Assembly: GCF_041321145.1 (NCBI RefSeq) | Contig: NZ_JBGGWA010000007.1 | Location: 124,001-188,000, forward strand | From: Paraburkholderia sp041321145 | GTDB taxonomy: Bacteria > Pseudomonadota > Gammaproteobacteria > Burkholderiales > Burkholderiaceae | Direction of reading: 5' to 3' | DNA length: 64,000 bases | Part shown: positions 27,251-36,328 of the stretch, in pieces | How positions within the stretch are numbered: the first letter of the stretch is position 1 | Layout: each line of letters opens with the position of its first letter | The notes under the pieces: generated by a model | Told to the model about the DNA's origin: nothing | Seen by the model: only the letters and a program-made list of their open reading frames with translations | Databases searched by the model: none | Translations under genes and position numbers: made by a program

Positions 27251-28231
27251 TTACATGCGCTGATGGCGTTGCAGTTTCTGATTGCGCATCAGGCACAGCA
27301 TGTCGGCGGCAAGGTGGGCTGCGGCAAGCGCGGTCACGTCGCTGTGGTCGTAGGGTGGCGAGACCTCCACCACGTCCGCGCCCACCAGATTCACGGGGCC
27401 CAGCGCGCGAACGATTTCCAAAGCCTGCGCGGAGCTGAGACCGCCCGCCACCGGCGTCCCCGTGCCAGGTGCGAAGGCCGGATCGAGACAGTCGATGTCG
27501 AAGGTGAGGTAGGTGGGCGCATCGCCGACGATCGACAGTACCTCGTCGATCGTCGCCTGCGCGCCGTTGCGATGGACCCACGGCGCGTCCAGAATGCGCA
27601 CGCCCATGAAGTCGTCGTTCCAGGTGCGAATGCCGACTTGCACCGAATGGGCGGGATCGATCAGTCCTTCACGGATCGCCTTGTAGAACATCGTGCCGTG
27701 GTTCAGCGAGTCGGGGTTGTCGTCCGGCCAGGTGTCGCAATGTGCGTCGAAATGAATCAGGCTCAGCGGTTTGCCGTATTTTTCAGCGTGCGCGACCAGC
27801 AGCGGGTAGGTGATGTAGTGGTCGCCGCCGAGTGTCAGCATGCGGGTGCCGGTCGCGAGAATCTCGCGGGCGTGAGCGATGATCGCGTCGCGAATGCCGA
27901 GCGGGTTGTGGGCGTCGAACCAGCAGTCGCCGTAGTCGACCACGTTCAGATGATCGAACGGATCGATACCCCATGGAAATGCACCCAGTTCGGCCAGTTG
28001 CACGGAGGCGGCGCGCATGCCCGCCGGCCCGAAGCGCGTGCCGGGGCGGAAGGTGGTCGCGAGGTCGAGCGGAATGCCCGACACGGCAACGTCGACGCCG
28101 GTGAGGTCGCGCGTGTAGGGCCGGCGCATGAATGACAGCACGCCGGCATAGGTCGGGGCAGGGTGTTGCTCACCAGCGCTGGCGGCCAGCGTGGCGGCGA
28201 CGGGTTGCAAAGCGTTCAGGTTCAGGGTCAT
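27251..28231 (-). CDS. speB: Agmatinase / arginase-family ureohydrolase
   Basis: 326-residue manganese ureohydrolase. The metal-binding segments GGDHYITYPLL, HFDAHCDTW and DIDCLDPAFAPGTGTP are intact. The N-terminal GIPLDLATTFRPGTRFGP is typical of agmatinases, which split agmatine into putrescine and urea; guanidinobutyrase or a related guanidino-acid hydrolase is an alternative, since these enzymes look alike. It is upstream of a polyamine-binding protein and divergent from a LysR regulator, suggesting a small inducible guanidino-compound or polyamine unit. Confidence 0.85.
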   Translation of the reverse strand: MTLNLNALQPVAATLAASAGEQHPAPTYAGVLSFMRRPYTRDLTGVDVAVSGIPLDLATTFRPGTRFGPAGMRAASVQLAELGAFPWGIDPFDHLNVVDYGDCWFDAHNPLGIRDAIIAHAREILATGTRMLTLGGDHYITYPLLVAHAEKYGKPLSLIHFDAHCDTWPDDNPDSLNHGTMFYKAIREGLIDPAHSVQVGIRTWNDDFMGVRILDAPWVHRNGAQATIDEVLSIVGDAPTYLTFDIDCLDPAFAPGTGTPVAGGLSSAQALEIVRALGPVNLVGADVVEVSPPYDHSDVTALAAAHLAADMLCLMRNQKLQRHQRM

Positions 28232-28379
28232 ACAGGTCGGTCCGGTCGGTTTGAACGAGCGTCGTCACACAAATATTTCTCATGTCTGCCGAAGCGGCAG
28301 GCGGCGTGTAACGGGCAACTGGCGCTATCATTGCGGGGCAATATTCCGGCGAAAAGCGAAGAATCTTGCTGGAAGTATC

Positions 28380-28394
28380 GATATTTCTAATATC
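28380..28394. promoter_or_regulatory. Candidate operator palindrome GATATT-TCT-AATATC
   Basis: A perfect 6-bp inverted repeat with a 3-bp spacer ends 16 bp before the LysR start, in an AT-rich pocket. It would suit autoregulation by the LysR protein. A second perfect palindrome, CTGCCG-AAG-CGGCAG, lies at 28286-28300, nearer the agmatinase gene. Confidence 0.35.
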
Positions 28395-28410
28395 TGAGCC
28401 CGACGATCCG

Positions 28411-29298
28411 ATGCGTAGACTTCCGCCTCTGCAGGCTTTGCTTGCTTTCGACGCCGCCGCGCGCCTGGGCAGCTTCACGCGCGCCGCGCAGGAACTGGCA
28501 CTGACTCAATCCGCGATCAGCCATCAGATCCAGCAACTCGAGGAGTGGACCGGGCAGCCGCTATTCCGGCGGATCGGACGCGGCGTCGCGCTGACGGCCG
28601 CCGGCGCGTTGTATGCGCAAACCGTGATGACGGCGCTCGCCACCCTGGCCGACGGGCGCGATCGCATCGAGCCGTATGGCAATCCGGATTCGGTGATCGT
28701 GGTGTGCGCGCCGCAGTTTGCCTCCGGCTGGCTGATGCCGCGCATGCGGGCGTTTTCCGAGGCACTGCCGAACCTCGAAATCTGGCTCGTCACGGGCGAA
28801 GAGGTCAACGAGATCGATCGCGTCGACGTCGATCTGGTGGTGTCGGCGAGGGAGATTCGCACGCCGGAAGTGGTGTGCGAGTTGCTGCTCGAAGAAGCAG
28901 CGGTTGCTATCTGTGGGCCCATGACCGCGCAGCGTCTGCGCTCGGCGTCATTTCCAGAGGTCCTGACGCAGGCGCCTTTGCTGGTTCAGGAGGCACGGCC
29001 CGAGTGGGCGCCGTGGCTGCCTGAATTAAGGCGAGGCGGGGTGCGTACGCGACGTGCGATGACGGTCAGCGACCCGCGCTTTCTCGTGGCGGCCGCCGAG
29101 CAGGAGGCGGGGATCGCGATGGTGTCCCGGCTCACTGCCGGCGACGCATTGACGAGCGGGCGCGTCGAGATCTTGCCGCAGGTGCCGGGCTTCGCGCTCG
29201 CGCCGCTCTGGTTGATGCGCTCGGCCCAACCGGCGCGCTCCGCGGCGGTGGATGCGGTTTATGCGTGGATGATGAGGCTCTGCCGGGACGGTGATTGA
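28411..29298 (+). CDS. LysR-family regulator, GcvA-like
   Basis: About 295 residues. The N-terminus MRRLPPLQALLAFDAAARLG followed by SFTRAAQELALTQSAISHQI is that of the GcvA/AmpR-like subgroup. The ATG at 28411 is chosen because family members begin with this segment; the open frame has an earlier ATG 15 codons upstream lying over the palindrome. It is divergent from speB and the binding-protein gene and is their likely regulator. Confidence 0.88.
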   Translation: MRRLPPLQALLAFDAAARLGSFTRAAQELALTQSAISHQIQQLEEWTGQPLFRRIGRGVALTAAGALYAQTVMTALATLADGRDRIEPYGNPDSVIVVCAPQFASGWLMPRMRAFSEALPNLEIWLVTGEEVNEIDRVDVDLVVSAREIRTPEVVCELLLEEAAVAICGPMTAQRLRSASFPEVLTQAPLLVQEARPEWAPWLPELRRGGVRTRRAMTVSDPRFLVAAAEQEAGIAMVSRLTAGDALTSGRVEILPQVPGFALAPLWLMRSAQPARSAAVDAVYAWMMRLCRDGD

Positions 29299-29310
29299 CG
29301 CACAGCGGGT

Positions 29311-30804
29311 TCAGTCCTCAAGCGGCGACAACGCTTCAAGCGGCATCGTCTTCCCTGTTCCAATGTTGACTGAGGGCACGAACCCTAACAGCACGACCAC
29401 AAAGATCGCAATCGCAAAGATCGCAATGAAGGTCAGGTGCAGCGACTGATGCAACACCATGCGAATCATGTTGCTATCGGCGAAACTCGCCGCCTGATTC
29501 TGCAGCAGTGATTTGAGCTGATCCGAGGTGACGACGGCGACGCCCTGCGAGTGACTGAGGCCGAAGTTGAGCACCGCGCCGAACAGTGTCGCGCCCAACG
29601 TGCTGCCGAGATTGCGCGAAAAGAGATTCGATGCGGTCGCGCTGCCGCGCTCGTCCATTTTGACGATTTCCTGGATCAGCACCAGCGAACTGACGCTCGA
29701 CGTGCCCATGCCGAAGCCCATGATGAGCGAACCGAACGCCGCGATGAGCGGCGAGCCGCCCGGCGCCAGGAACAGCAGCAGCACCGCGCCGATCGGCACG
29801 AACGCGCTGCCGCCGATCAGGATGCGCCGTAAGCCGATCCGTTGAAATGATTTCGCCGCGAGCGTCGCGCCCACCGGCCAGCCCACCATCATCATCGTGA
29901 GCGCAAGACCGGCGACCACGGGCGAGCGGTGCAGCACGCCCTGAACATACATCGGCAGGAAGGTGGTGGCGCCCATCAGGATCATGCCGGACAGCACGGT
30001 CGCGGCATTGCACGCGGCAATCGGCCGGCGGCTCCAGAGCGAGAACGAGATCATCGGTTCAGCCGCGCGGCGCTCCTGAAACACGAACAACAGCAGGCAC
30101 AGCATGAACGCGCCACCCGCGAGCGATGCTTTGGCAATCTCGTTGTCGCCCGCGTAAGTCAGCGCCATCATCAGTGCGGCAATCGCCGCCATGAACAGCG
30201 CTGCCCCGGCGAAATCGATCGACGGATGCGTGTGCCGCTCCGTTTCGCGCAGGAACGCGATGAAGCCCGCCGCGGAGGCCAGGCCGATCGGCACGTTCAT
30301 CCAGAAGATCCACGCCCATGAGAGATTGTGAATGATGAAGCCGCCCACCATCGGCCCCACCACCGCTGAGATGGCCCATACGCTGGCAAGATAGCCTTGC
30401 ACCTTGCCGCGTTCGTGCGCCGGATAGAGGTCGGCGACGATGGTCAGCGTAACCGGCTGGATCGCGCCTGCGCCGATGCCTTGAATGAGGCGGAACATGA
30501 TCATCGCCGGCATTGACCAGGCGAAGCCGGCCAGCACCGAGCCGATCAGAAAGATCGCGATGCCCGCGAGCATGACCGGCTTGCGCCCATACAGATCGGC
30601 GAGTTTGCCGAAGACCACGGTCATCGCGGTCTGGGTGAGCAGGAACGACGAAAAAACCCAGCTATACAAATGGAGATCGCCCAGTTGCGCGACGATCTGC
30701 GGCATGGCGGTGGAAACGATGGTGGCTTCGATGGCGACCATCGCCATCGAAGCCATGACGGCGGCAATGATTAGAGGACGCGACGATTGCGGGCTGCGGG
30801 ACAT
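29311..30804 (-). CDS. MFS drug exporter, DHA2 (EmrB/QacA) type
   Basis: 497-residue inner-membrane protein with about 14 hydrophobic segments, the DHA2 number. The motif FGKLADLYGRKPVML is the family motif A between helices 2 and 3, and GAGAIQPVTLTIVADLYP is the motif region of helices 4 and 5. It would expel hydrophobic compounds with the proton gradient. No membrane-fusion protein is adjacent, so it probably works alone. The convergent LysR gene ends 12 bp away. Confidence 0.88.
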   Translation of the reverse strand: MSRSPQSSRPLIIAAVMASMAMVAIEATIVSTAMPQIVAQLGDLHLYSWVFSSFLLTQTAMTVVFGKLADLYGRKPVMLAGIAIFLIGSVLAGFAWSMPAMIMFRLIQGIGAGAIQPVTLTIVADLYPAHERGKVQGYLASVWAISAVVGPMVGGFIIHNLSWAWIFWMNVPIGLASAAGFIAFLRETERHTHPSIDFAGAALFMAAIAALMMALTYAGDNEIAKASLAGGAFMLCLLLFVFQERRAAEPMISFSLWSRRPIAACNAATVLSGMILMGATTFLPMYVQGVLHRSPVVAGLALTMMMVGWPVGATLAAKSFQRIGLRRILIGGSAFVPIGAVLLLFLAPGGSPLIAAFGSLIMGFGMGTSSVSSLVLIQEIVKMDERGSATASNLFSRNLGSTLGATLFGAVLNFGLSHSQGVAVVTSDQLKSLLQNQAASFADSNMIRMVLHQSLHLTFIAIFAIAIFVVVLLGFVPSVNIGTGKTMPLEALSPLED

Positions 30805-31016
30805 GGAGCGGTAGTATTAGGATGTTGGAAGCGTCTCACGGCGGGCGAGGTGACATGCACGCCGCGACGCATAAGCGCGGCCGCTCAAAGGCGGCCGATG
30901 TCGAGTATGCACCTTGCTGGGAATGTGTGCTGGACGCGCCCCGCCATGCCAAGGCTAAACGGGCTTGGCACAGGGCTTGCACGTTCAACGTATCTTTCGA
31001 CAAATGGAGAGTCATT

Positions 31017-31277
31017 ATGAGGATCGAATTCACCGGACGCCGCGAAGTGGTGGCAGCAGCGCGCGTCGCCTTCGAAGCCAATGTCGATGGGGCAGACGTC
31101 TGGTGCAGCGTGTCGCTGGATGCGCTAAACGACCATTTCGGCAACGGGGGGCCATCGGCGCACAATCTGGTCGGTACCTTCGAGGCAAACCGCGCGCGGA
31201 TTGAAAATGCTACGCGACGGGTACTTGAAAAGAACGGGGGAAAGTCCGTGGAACTCGAAACCGGAGATTTCAACTGA
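31017..31277 (+). CDS. Small DUF1488-like protein
   Basis: 86-residue protein beginning MRIEFTGRREVVAAARVAFE with the core VDGADVWCSVSLDALNDHFG, which resembles DUF1488, small proteins of unknown function common in proteobacteria. AAATGGAGAG precedes the ATG. The open frame continues 65 codons upstream without a credible start. It leads a run of three same-strand genes ending in carbonic anhydrase. No function can be given. Confidence 0.7.
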   Translation: MRIEFTGRREVVAAARVAFEANVDGADVWCSVSLDALNDHFGNGGPSAHNLVGTFEANRARIENATRRVLEKNGGKSVELETGDFN

Positions 31278-31373
31278 GGCGCCGGTGACCGCGATTCACG
31301 CGGGAAGTCGGGCAACCGTGGCGGCCGGCGGCTGTGCGTCTTGACCGCGTGACAACAAGAATTGAGGTGCTCG

Positions 31374-31613
31374 ATGCAGACGCATACGCTTGATCATCGT
31401 GGCTACGAGATCGCCGTGCAGCCCGAGAAGAATGAGTTCGGCGCGTGGCGCGCGATAGTTAGCGTGCGCCACGCGACCGACCCCGTGGCGCAATTCCGTC
31501 CCGAGACGGTTCAGCCGGAATGGCTCACCGAGGAAGAGGCGGTACGCGATGGATTCGAGTGGGCCACGCGCCTGATCGACCACAAGCTCACGTCGTCGTC
31601 CGACGAGATATGA
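31374..31613 (+). CDS. Small conserved-looking hypothetical protein
   Basis: 79 residues starting MQTHTLDHRGYEIAVQPEKN with a C-terminal helix EEEAVRDGFEWATRLIDHKL. The pattern of a short beta-sheet followed by a helix, and the use of WRAIVSV and WLTEEEA, resembles a family of small Burkholderia stress-associated proteins. TTGAGGTGCTCG supplies an RBS. Codon use is normal for the window. It lies between the DUF1488-like gene and carbonic anhydrase. Confidence 0.65.
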   Translation: MQTHTLDHRGYEIAVQPEKNEFGAWRAIVSVRHATDPVAQFRPETVQPEWLTEEEAVRDGFEWATRLIDHKLTSSSDEI

Positions 31614-31641
31614 GGCGACGCGTGATGATCTGGAGAACGTC

Positions 31642-32277
31642 GTGCAGGAAATCATAGAAGGGTTCATCCGCTTTCAACGCGAGGTCTTCCCGCAGCAGAG
31701 TGCATTGTTCAAACGTTTGTCGGCCGCGCAAAATCCTGGCGTGCTGTTCGTGACCTGCTCGGATAGCCGTGTCGTTCCCGAGTTGTTGACGCAGACGGAG
31801 CCCGGGTCGCTGTTCGTGATTCGCAACGCGGGCAACATCGTGCCGTCTTATGGCCCGGAACCGGGCGGGGTATCGGCCACCGTTGAATATGCGGTGGCGG
31901 TGTTGGGCGTGCGGGATATCGTGATTTGCGGTCATTCCAATTGCGGGGCGATGACGGCGATCTGCACGTGCAAGAACCTCGAACACCTGCCGGCAGTCGC
32001 GGGCTGGCTCCGGCACGCGGACGCGGCGAAAGCGATCAATGCCTCGCGAACTTACCAATCGGATGCCGAGCGCCTCGACGCATTGGTCAAAGACAACGTG
32101 ATTGCTCAACTCGCGAATATCCGCACTCATCCATCAGTGGCCGTGGGGTTGGCGAACAAAACACTGCAACTGCACGGCTGGATTTTCAATATCGAAAGTG
32201 GCGCAATGCTTGCGCTCGATGGGCGCACAGGGACGTTTTTGCCGTTGGCGGACAACCCTGAAATTTACGCCGTCTAA
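31642..32277 (+). CDS. can: Beta-class carbonic anhydrase
   Basis: 211-residue zinc enzyme that interconverts CO2 and bicarbonate in the cytoplasm. The zinc ligands are C39, H98 and C101 and the catalytic dyad is D41 and R43 (motifs CSDSR and GHSNCGAM). The start is GTG with CTGGAGAACGTC upstream. It ends in LPLADNPEIYAV. It follows the small hypothetical gene by 28 bp. Confidence 0.95.
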   Translation: MQEIIEGFIRFQREVFPQQSALFKRLSAAQNPGVLFVTCSDSRVVPELLTQTEPGSLFVIRNAGNIVPSYGPEPGGVSATVEYAVAVLGVRDIVICGHSNCGAMTAICTCKNLEHLPAVAGWLRHADAAKAINASRTYQSDAERLDALVKDNVIAQLANIRTHPSVAVGLANKTLQLHGWIFNIESGAMLALDGRTGTFLPLADNPEIYAV

Positions 32278-32356
32278 TGTGACGTTTCGATGTGGGGGCG
32301 GCCCCGCGATTGCCGGGGCGCCTTTCACAGCGCTGTATTTTCCTCAAGGGAACCCT

Positions 32357-33472
32357 ATGTCAACTCAATCCCCGCATATCGATAGTTACCTGTTCGAGCC
32401 CGTCAAGCTTGGACCGCTGCAGTTGCCGAATCGCATCGTGATGGCGCCACTCACCCGCAGCCGCGCGAAGGAAGCGGATGTGCCGAGCGAACTGGCTGTC
32501 GAGTACTACGTGCAGCGCGCAACGGCAGGGCTCATCATTGCGGAGGCGACGCAGATTTCACCGCAAGGCAAGGGCTATGTGTTCACGCCCGGTATTTATG
32601 ACAGGGCCCAGGTGCAAGCATGGAAACGCATTACGGATGCCGTGCATGCGAAGGGCGGCCATATCTATCTGCAGTTGTGGCACGTCGGCCGCATTTCGCA
32701 TCCGTCGCTGCAACCGGACAATGCCTTGCCGGTAGCGCCGTCGGCGATCAAACCCGAAGGCCAGGCTTACACCGACGACGGCTTCGTGCCGCTCGTCACG
32801 CCGCGCGCGCTCGAAACCCCGGAAATGGCGGGCATTGTCGAGCAATATCGCGTGGCCGCGGAAAACGCGAAGGCGGCGGGCTTCGACGGCGTGGAGATCC
32901 ATGCAGCAAATGGCTACCTGCTCGATCAGTTCCTGCGTGACAAGACCAATCAACGGACCGATCAATATGGCGGCTCGATCGAAAATCGCGCACGTCTGCT
33001 GCTGGAAGTTGCCGACGCCGTATCGGATGTGTGGGGCGGCGAGCGCGTTGGTGTGCGTATTTCGCCGCTCAGCAGCTTCGGCGATATCGCCGACAGCAAT
33101 CCCGAAGCACTCTTCAAGTATGTGGTGACACAGCTCAATGCCCGCAAACTCGTCTATCTGCACGTGATCGAAGGCGATACAGGCGGCACGCGCGACGTGC
33201 CGGGCGGCTTCGATCTACAGGTCTTGCGCGAGGCATTCGACGGCCTGTTCATGGCGAACAATGGCTACGACATAGCCCTGGCGCAGAAGACGCTCAAGGC
33301 GAAACGCGCGGATCTGATCGCGTTCGGCCGGCCGTTCATTTCGAATCCCGATCTGGTCGAGCGACTCAAGGCCGGCGCGCCGCTGAACGAACCGGATCAG
33401 GGCACGATGTACGGCGGCGGCGCAGAAGGGTATATCGATTACCCAACAATGGATGAGGAAGGGAAGCGCTGA
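32357..33472 (+). CDS. Old-yellow-enzyme family alkene/ester reductase (NemA-like)
   Basis: 371-residue FMN-binding TIM barrel. Start of the barrel LFEPVKLGPLQLPNRIVMAP, active-site segment LQLWHVGRISHP and the segment HAANGYLLDQFLRD plus RTDQYGGSIENRARL are typical of NemA/MR-type old yellow enzymes, which reduce activated C=C bonds and nitro or nitrate esters with NAD(P)H. The ATG at 32357 is chosen (CAAGGGAACCCT upstream); the frame is open further upstream but overlaps carbonic anhydrase. Confidence 0.9.
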   Translation: MSTQSPHIDSYLFEPVKLGPLQLPNRIVMAPLTRSRAKEADVPSELAVEYYVQRATAGLIIAEATQISPQGKGYVFTPGIYDRAQVQAWKRITDAVHAKGGHIYLQLWHVGRISHPSLQPDNALPVAPSAIKPEGQAYTDDGFVPLVTPRALETPEMAGIVEQYRVAAENAKAAGFDGVEIHAANGYLLDQFLRDKTNQRTDQYGGSIENRARLLLEVADAVSDVWGGERVGVRISPLSSFGDIADSNPEALFKYVVTQLNARKLVYLHVIEGDTGGTRDVPGGFDLQVLREAFDGLFMANNGYDIALAQKTLKAKRADLIAFGRPFISNPDLVERLKAGAPLNEPDQGTMYGGGAEGYIDYPTMDEEGKR

Positions 33473-33801
33473 GTTGCTCGATACCTGCTCGCCCGGGTTA
33501 TAGAGGTCGAGTAGGTAAGCGCGAGCCTGCTCGCAGTTCCGGCAATCATCAGATGAAACGCCTGTCGGCAAGCCGGCTTTTTCGGACAACATTCCCTGCG
33601 AGAGCGGACGAATCGAAGCCTGCGGGCTATTACGAGCAAATAGCACGCATCCAGCTTGCCCTCATCTTCGTAAGTGACGCTACCGGCCCGAATTCGCGGT
33701 CGTTGCGGCGATATCATTTGATGCACTGCCAACCCTCTGATGAATTCGGACACGCTTGCGTCACCGCAAGCGTGCATGTCCACGATTTGAGGGAAGACGT
33801 C
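33473..33801. other. Intergenic stretch with a perfect hairpin
   Basis: No convincing gene. Near its right end CACGCTTGCG-TCAC-CGCAAGCGTG (33751-33774) forms a perfect 10-bp stem with a 4-nt loop, and flanking GGACA / TGTCC can extend it past a small bulge. It ends 27 bp before the next ATG, ahead of the RBS GAGGGAAGACG. It may be an operator, a leader-RNA element or the terminator of the reductase gene, though it has no T-run. Confidence 0.55.
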
Positions 33802-34728
33802 ATGTATAGCGAACCGAGGAAGATTGTTCTAACAAGCCTGTTTGTGGGCGCGGCGGCGATTGCGACTTATGTATCGCAGTCGGATAAAAACTGGTTGTCG
33901 GTCGACGAATTCGGCCCTGAGCGTGGCGATACGTCGGCTCACCAGATGCGTGGCGACACGATGACGGGCTCGGTGAGTTCCGGGCCGGTCGCCGCACACA
34001 GCGACTCAACGGCCGCCGTTGCCGGCGACCTGCAGGCGGCGCGCAATAGTCTGCAACGCAACGATCTAGTCGCCGCCCAGGCGCAACTGGACGCGGTGCG
34101 GTCGGTACACGAAGACGACGAACAGATTCGCGTCCTGCAAAGAGAAGTGCGGGCTCGCACGGAGAAGGCGCAGCATGCGCTGGCGGACACGCATGCGGAA
34201 AACACGGCGCGACAGGCATCGAAATCGACACGATCTTCGTCGACGTCGCCGGTAAGCAGCGTCCGCTCCCACGAAAACCACGCCGCGGCGCGTGAGCATT
34301 CGAACCACGCATCCCGTGACGCGAAGAGCCGGCGTGCACCGGAAACCTTCGTGGCGGGCGTTAATACCAACGCTTCGAGCGGGCAAACAACGGGCGCTGG
34401 CGCACCGGTTGTTGCGAGCGAACCTTCTTCCACGCCGGCCGAACCGAAGGTTGTGGCGAACGTAAACACCGTGCCTGCCGCGTCACCGCGCACCCAACAA
34501 GCGGCGGCGCCGAATTCTCCGGCGCAGACCGTGCCGATGCCGGCTGCAGGTCAACTCGCGCCGCCGGCCGGCACCCTGTTGAAATCGGACGCGGGTCAAA
34601 AAACGCGCGCACAGGTGCGCGCGGAAATCGCCCGCGCCCGCGACGACGGCAGCCTTCCACCCTTCGGCAATCCGGATCCCGCCGGTCCCGGCGGGGCGCC
34701 GAGCCTTACCACCGCGCCGCGACCATGA
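33802..34728 (+). CDS. Membrane-anchored low-complexity hypothetical protein
   Basis: 308 residues. A single N-terminal hydrophobic segment (KIVLTSLFVGAAAIATYVS) probably anchors it in the inner membrane with the bulk in the periplasm. Residues about 70-125 form a charged helical, TPR-like or coiled segment (ARNSLQRNDLVAAQAQLDAV). The last ~180 residues are disordered, rich in Ser, Thr, Ala and Pro. A short ordered piece, KTRAQVRAEIARARDDGSLP, ends the protein and resembles the DUF4148-type motif seen in small exported Burkholderia proteins. RBS GAGGGAAGACG supports the start. Function unknown. Confidence 0.7.
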   Translation: MYSEPRKIVLTSLFVGAAAIATYVSQSDKNWLSVDEFGPERGDTSAHQMRGDTMTGSVSSGPVAAHSDSTAAVAGDLQAARNSLQRNDLVAAQAQLDAVRSVHEDDEQIRVLQREVRARTEKAQHALADTHAENTARQASKSTRSSSTSPVSSVRSHENHAAAREHSNHASRDAKSRRAPETFVAGVNTNASSGQTTGAGAPVVASEPSSTPAEPKVVANVNTVPAASPRTQQAAAPNSPAQTVPMPAAGQLAPPAGTLLKSDAGQKTRAQVRAEIARARDDGSLPPFGNPDPAGPGGAPSLTTAPRP

Positions 34729-35243
34729 AGCCGCGCATGCAGACGGTTATCGCAACGATGCAGCGAACCACCCGAAAGTGCATTCTTCCGTGCGAGAGAC
34801 TGCAAGCGGGGTAACCGACGGGCAACCCATGTCGATGTAGACGCGGCGATGGGCGATGGGTGCTTCCGCAAACGCGCAGCAGTCAGGTAACTTGTTCACG
34901 CAAACGCCGGAAGCGCCCGCCCTTGCCGCGTAACTTCGACCTGCCGAAAGCCGATTGACGGGACAGCGTTGTGTCTTGCTGTCTTTTGGCGGAAAGGCAA
35001 TGCTCGGACGTGAAACGATAGTACATACCTGATACCTGCGCCCCGGTTCATACAACGCCATCGCCGCAGATCAGCTTACCCGGCTCGTGTGTGACGCCAT
35101 GACGGCACGAGTTGCGGCTCGACAGCTCGCGCATCGTGCGGGCTTCTGGATTGCTCCACGAAAGAACATGTGGATCAAATCTACGGATAATAACGGCAGC
35201 GCTGAGAAAAGCGAACTGTCTCGCACGCTCGGTGAGGAGCAAC
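34729..35243. other. Long intergenic region without convincing gene
   Basis: About 515 bp of lower GC than the neighbours. A 104-codon minus-strand open frame (34747-35061) lacks a good RBS and has atypical codon use, so I do not call it. The right end carries the RBS of the next gene. Nothing else is recognised. Confidence 0.5.
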
Positions 35244-36218
35244 TTGAATCTTTTTCCTTGCACGCTGGTTTATGTGGATGTCGATGCGAGGCCGGGTGCG
35301 AACTCGACGAATCGCGATCCACTGTCATATGTGAGTCAGGCGATCTGCCTGAACAACAGTTTGCGGAAGGTCGGCATGCCGACGCTGACCATCATGACAA
35401 ACGCACCGGTACTGGTTGCGAAACGGCTCGAAAGCATGGCGCCGGAGCACCGGCCCGCGCTGATGACTTTGAATGCAACGATCGAGTTGCCGAAGAACAC
35501 GCCGTTCTACGCGGCGCATTTCAAACTCGATTTGATGGACCAAATGGCCGATTCGCTGCCTGCCGACACGATGCTGTTGCTGCTCGATGCCGACATGGTG
35601 GCGCTGCTTCCGCTCGACCGCGAGTTGATCGAACGGTGCGCCGAAGCGGGCCTTGGCGCGTTCGATATTTCGGATCAGGTATTTCCGGCATACGGCAGTG
35701 ATCGTGTCGTCGCGGATCTGGAAATCGTCGCGAATCGGCGGCTCAGAAATCCGCGCTGGTACGGCGGCGAATTTCTGCTCGCAACGGCCGACTCATTGCG
35801 CCGGTTGGTGCCCTGCGCGCGCGCCACGTACGAGCGCTATATCAGCGAAAGCGAGCGCGTGAAGCATCACGGCGACGAAGCGTTCATTTCCGCGGCGCTC
35901 AATGTGCTGATCGACGAAGGGCACGGCCTGATCGAGGTCGGCGCATATCAGGCGGTTGGCCGTCATTGGCCCGGCAATAATTATCGGGACGTGCGATGGT
36001 TTCGCTGCTGTTCGTTCGTTCATTTGCCGGGCGGCAAGGCGTTGCTGGAAAAGGAGGCGCGTTTTGTCGATTTCGCTCCGGATCGCTTCTGGCGCCGTCT
36101 GCGCATGGCGCACCTGCGCGGCCGCGTGCGCCATGCGGTGAAACGGATCGCCAGGTGGCTAAGTATCGAGCGCCTCGCAATGCGGTCCGCTTACGCCTTG
36201 CGCAGCGAAAAGAGTTAG
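35244..36218 (+). CDS. Glycosyltransferase-like protein (GT-A fold)
   Basis: About 324 residues. N-terminal beta strand FPCTLVYVDVDARPGANS, then a DxD-type motif in MLLLLDADMVALLP, and a later acidic segment KHHGDEAFISAALN followed by GRHWPGNNYRDVRW, a layout like GT8-type or related nucleotide-sugar transferases. The best start is TTG at 35244, with GGTGAGGAG 5 bp upstream; the frame is open further up but without RBS or homology. The C-terminal tail is basic, with many Arg, suggesting membrane-surface attachment. No polysaccharide genes lie nearby, so its acceptor is unknown. Confidence 0.7.
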   Translation: MNLFPCTLVYVDVDARPGANSTNRDPLSYVSQAICLNNSLRKVGMPTLTIMTNAPVLVAKRLESMAPEHRPALMTLNATIELPKNTPFYAAHFKLDLMDQMADSLPADTMLLLLDADMVALLPLDRELIERCAEAGLGAFDISDQVFPAYGSDRVVADLEIVANRRLRNPRWYGGEFLLATADSLRRLVPCARATYERYISESERVKHHGDEAFISAALNVLIDEGHGLIEVGAYQAVGRHWPGNNYRDVRWFRCCSFVHLPGGKALLEKEARFVDFAPDRFWRRLRMAHLRGRVRHAVKRIARWLSIERLAMRSAYALRSEKS

Positions 36219-36328
36219 GCGCTAGCGCAGGCCGCTTACTGCAAGTCCCGGTCCGCGCCGCGTGGTGATGCAGCGCGAGTGCGCGTCCGGCGTTTCGCCG
36301 CGAACCCGCGCCTGCGCTGTTCAGATTT

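Noticed and set aside
33439..33783. 114-codon minus-strand open frame
   Set aside because: Overlaps the end of the reductase gene and the perfect hairpin; no RBS and no recognised domain.
34747..35061. 104-codon minus-strand open frame
   Set aside because: No RBS, unusual codon use and no recognised domain. It stays a possibility only if conserved.
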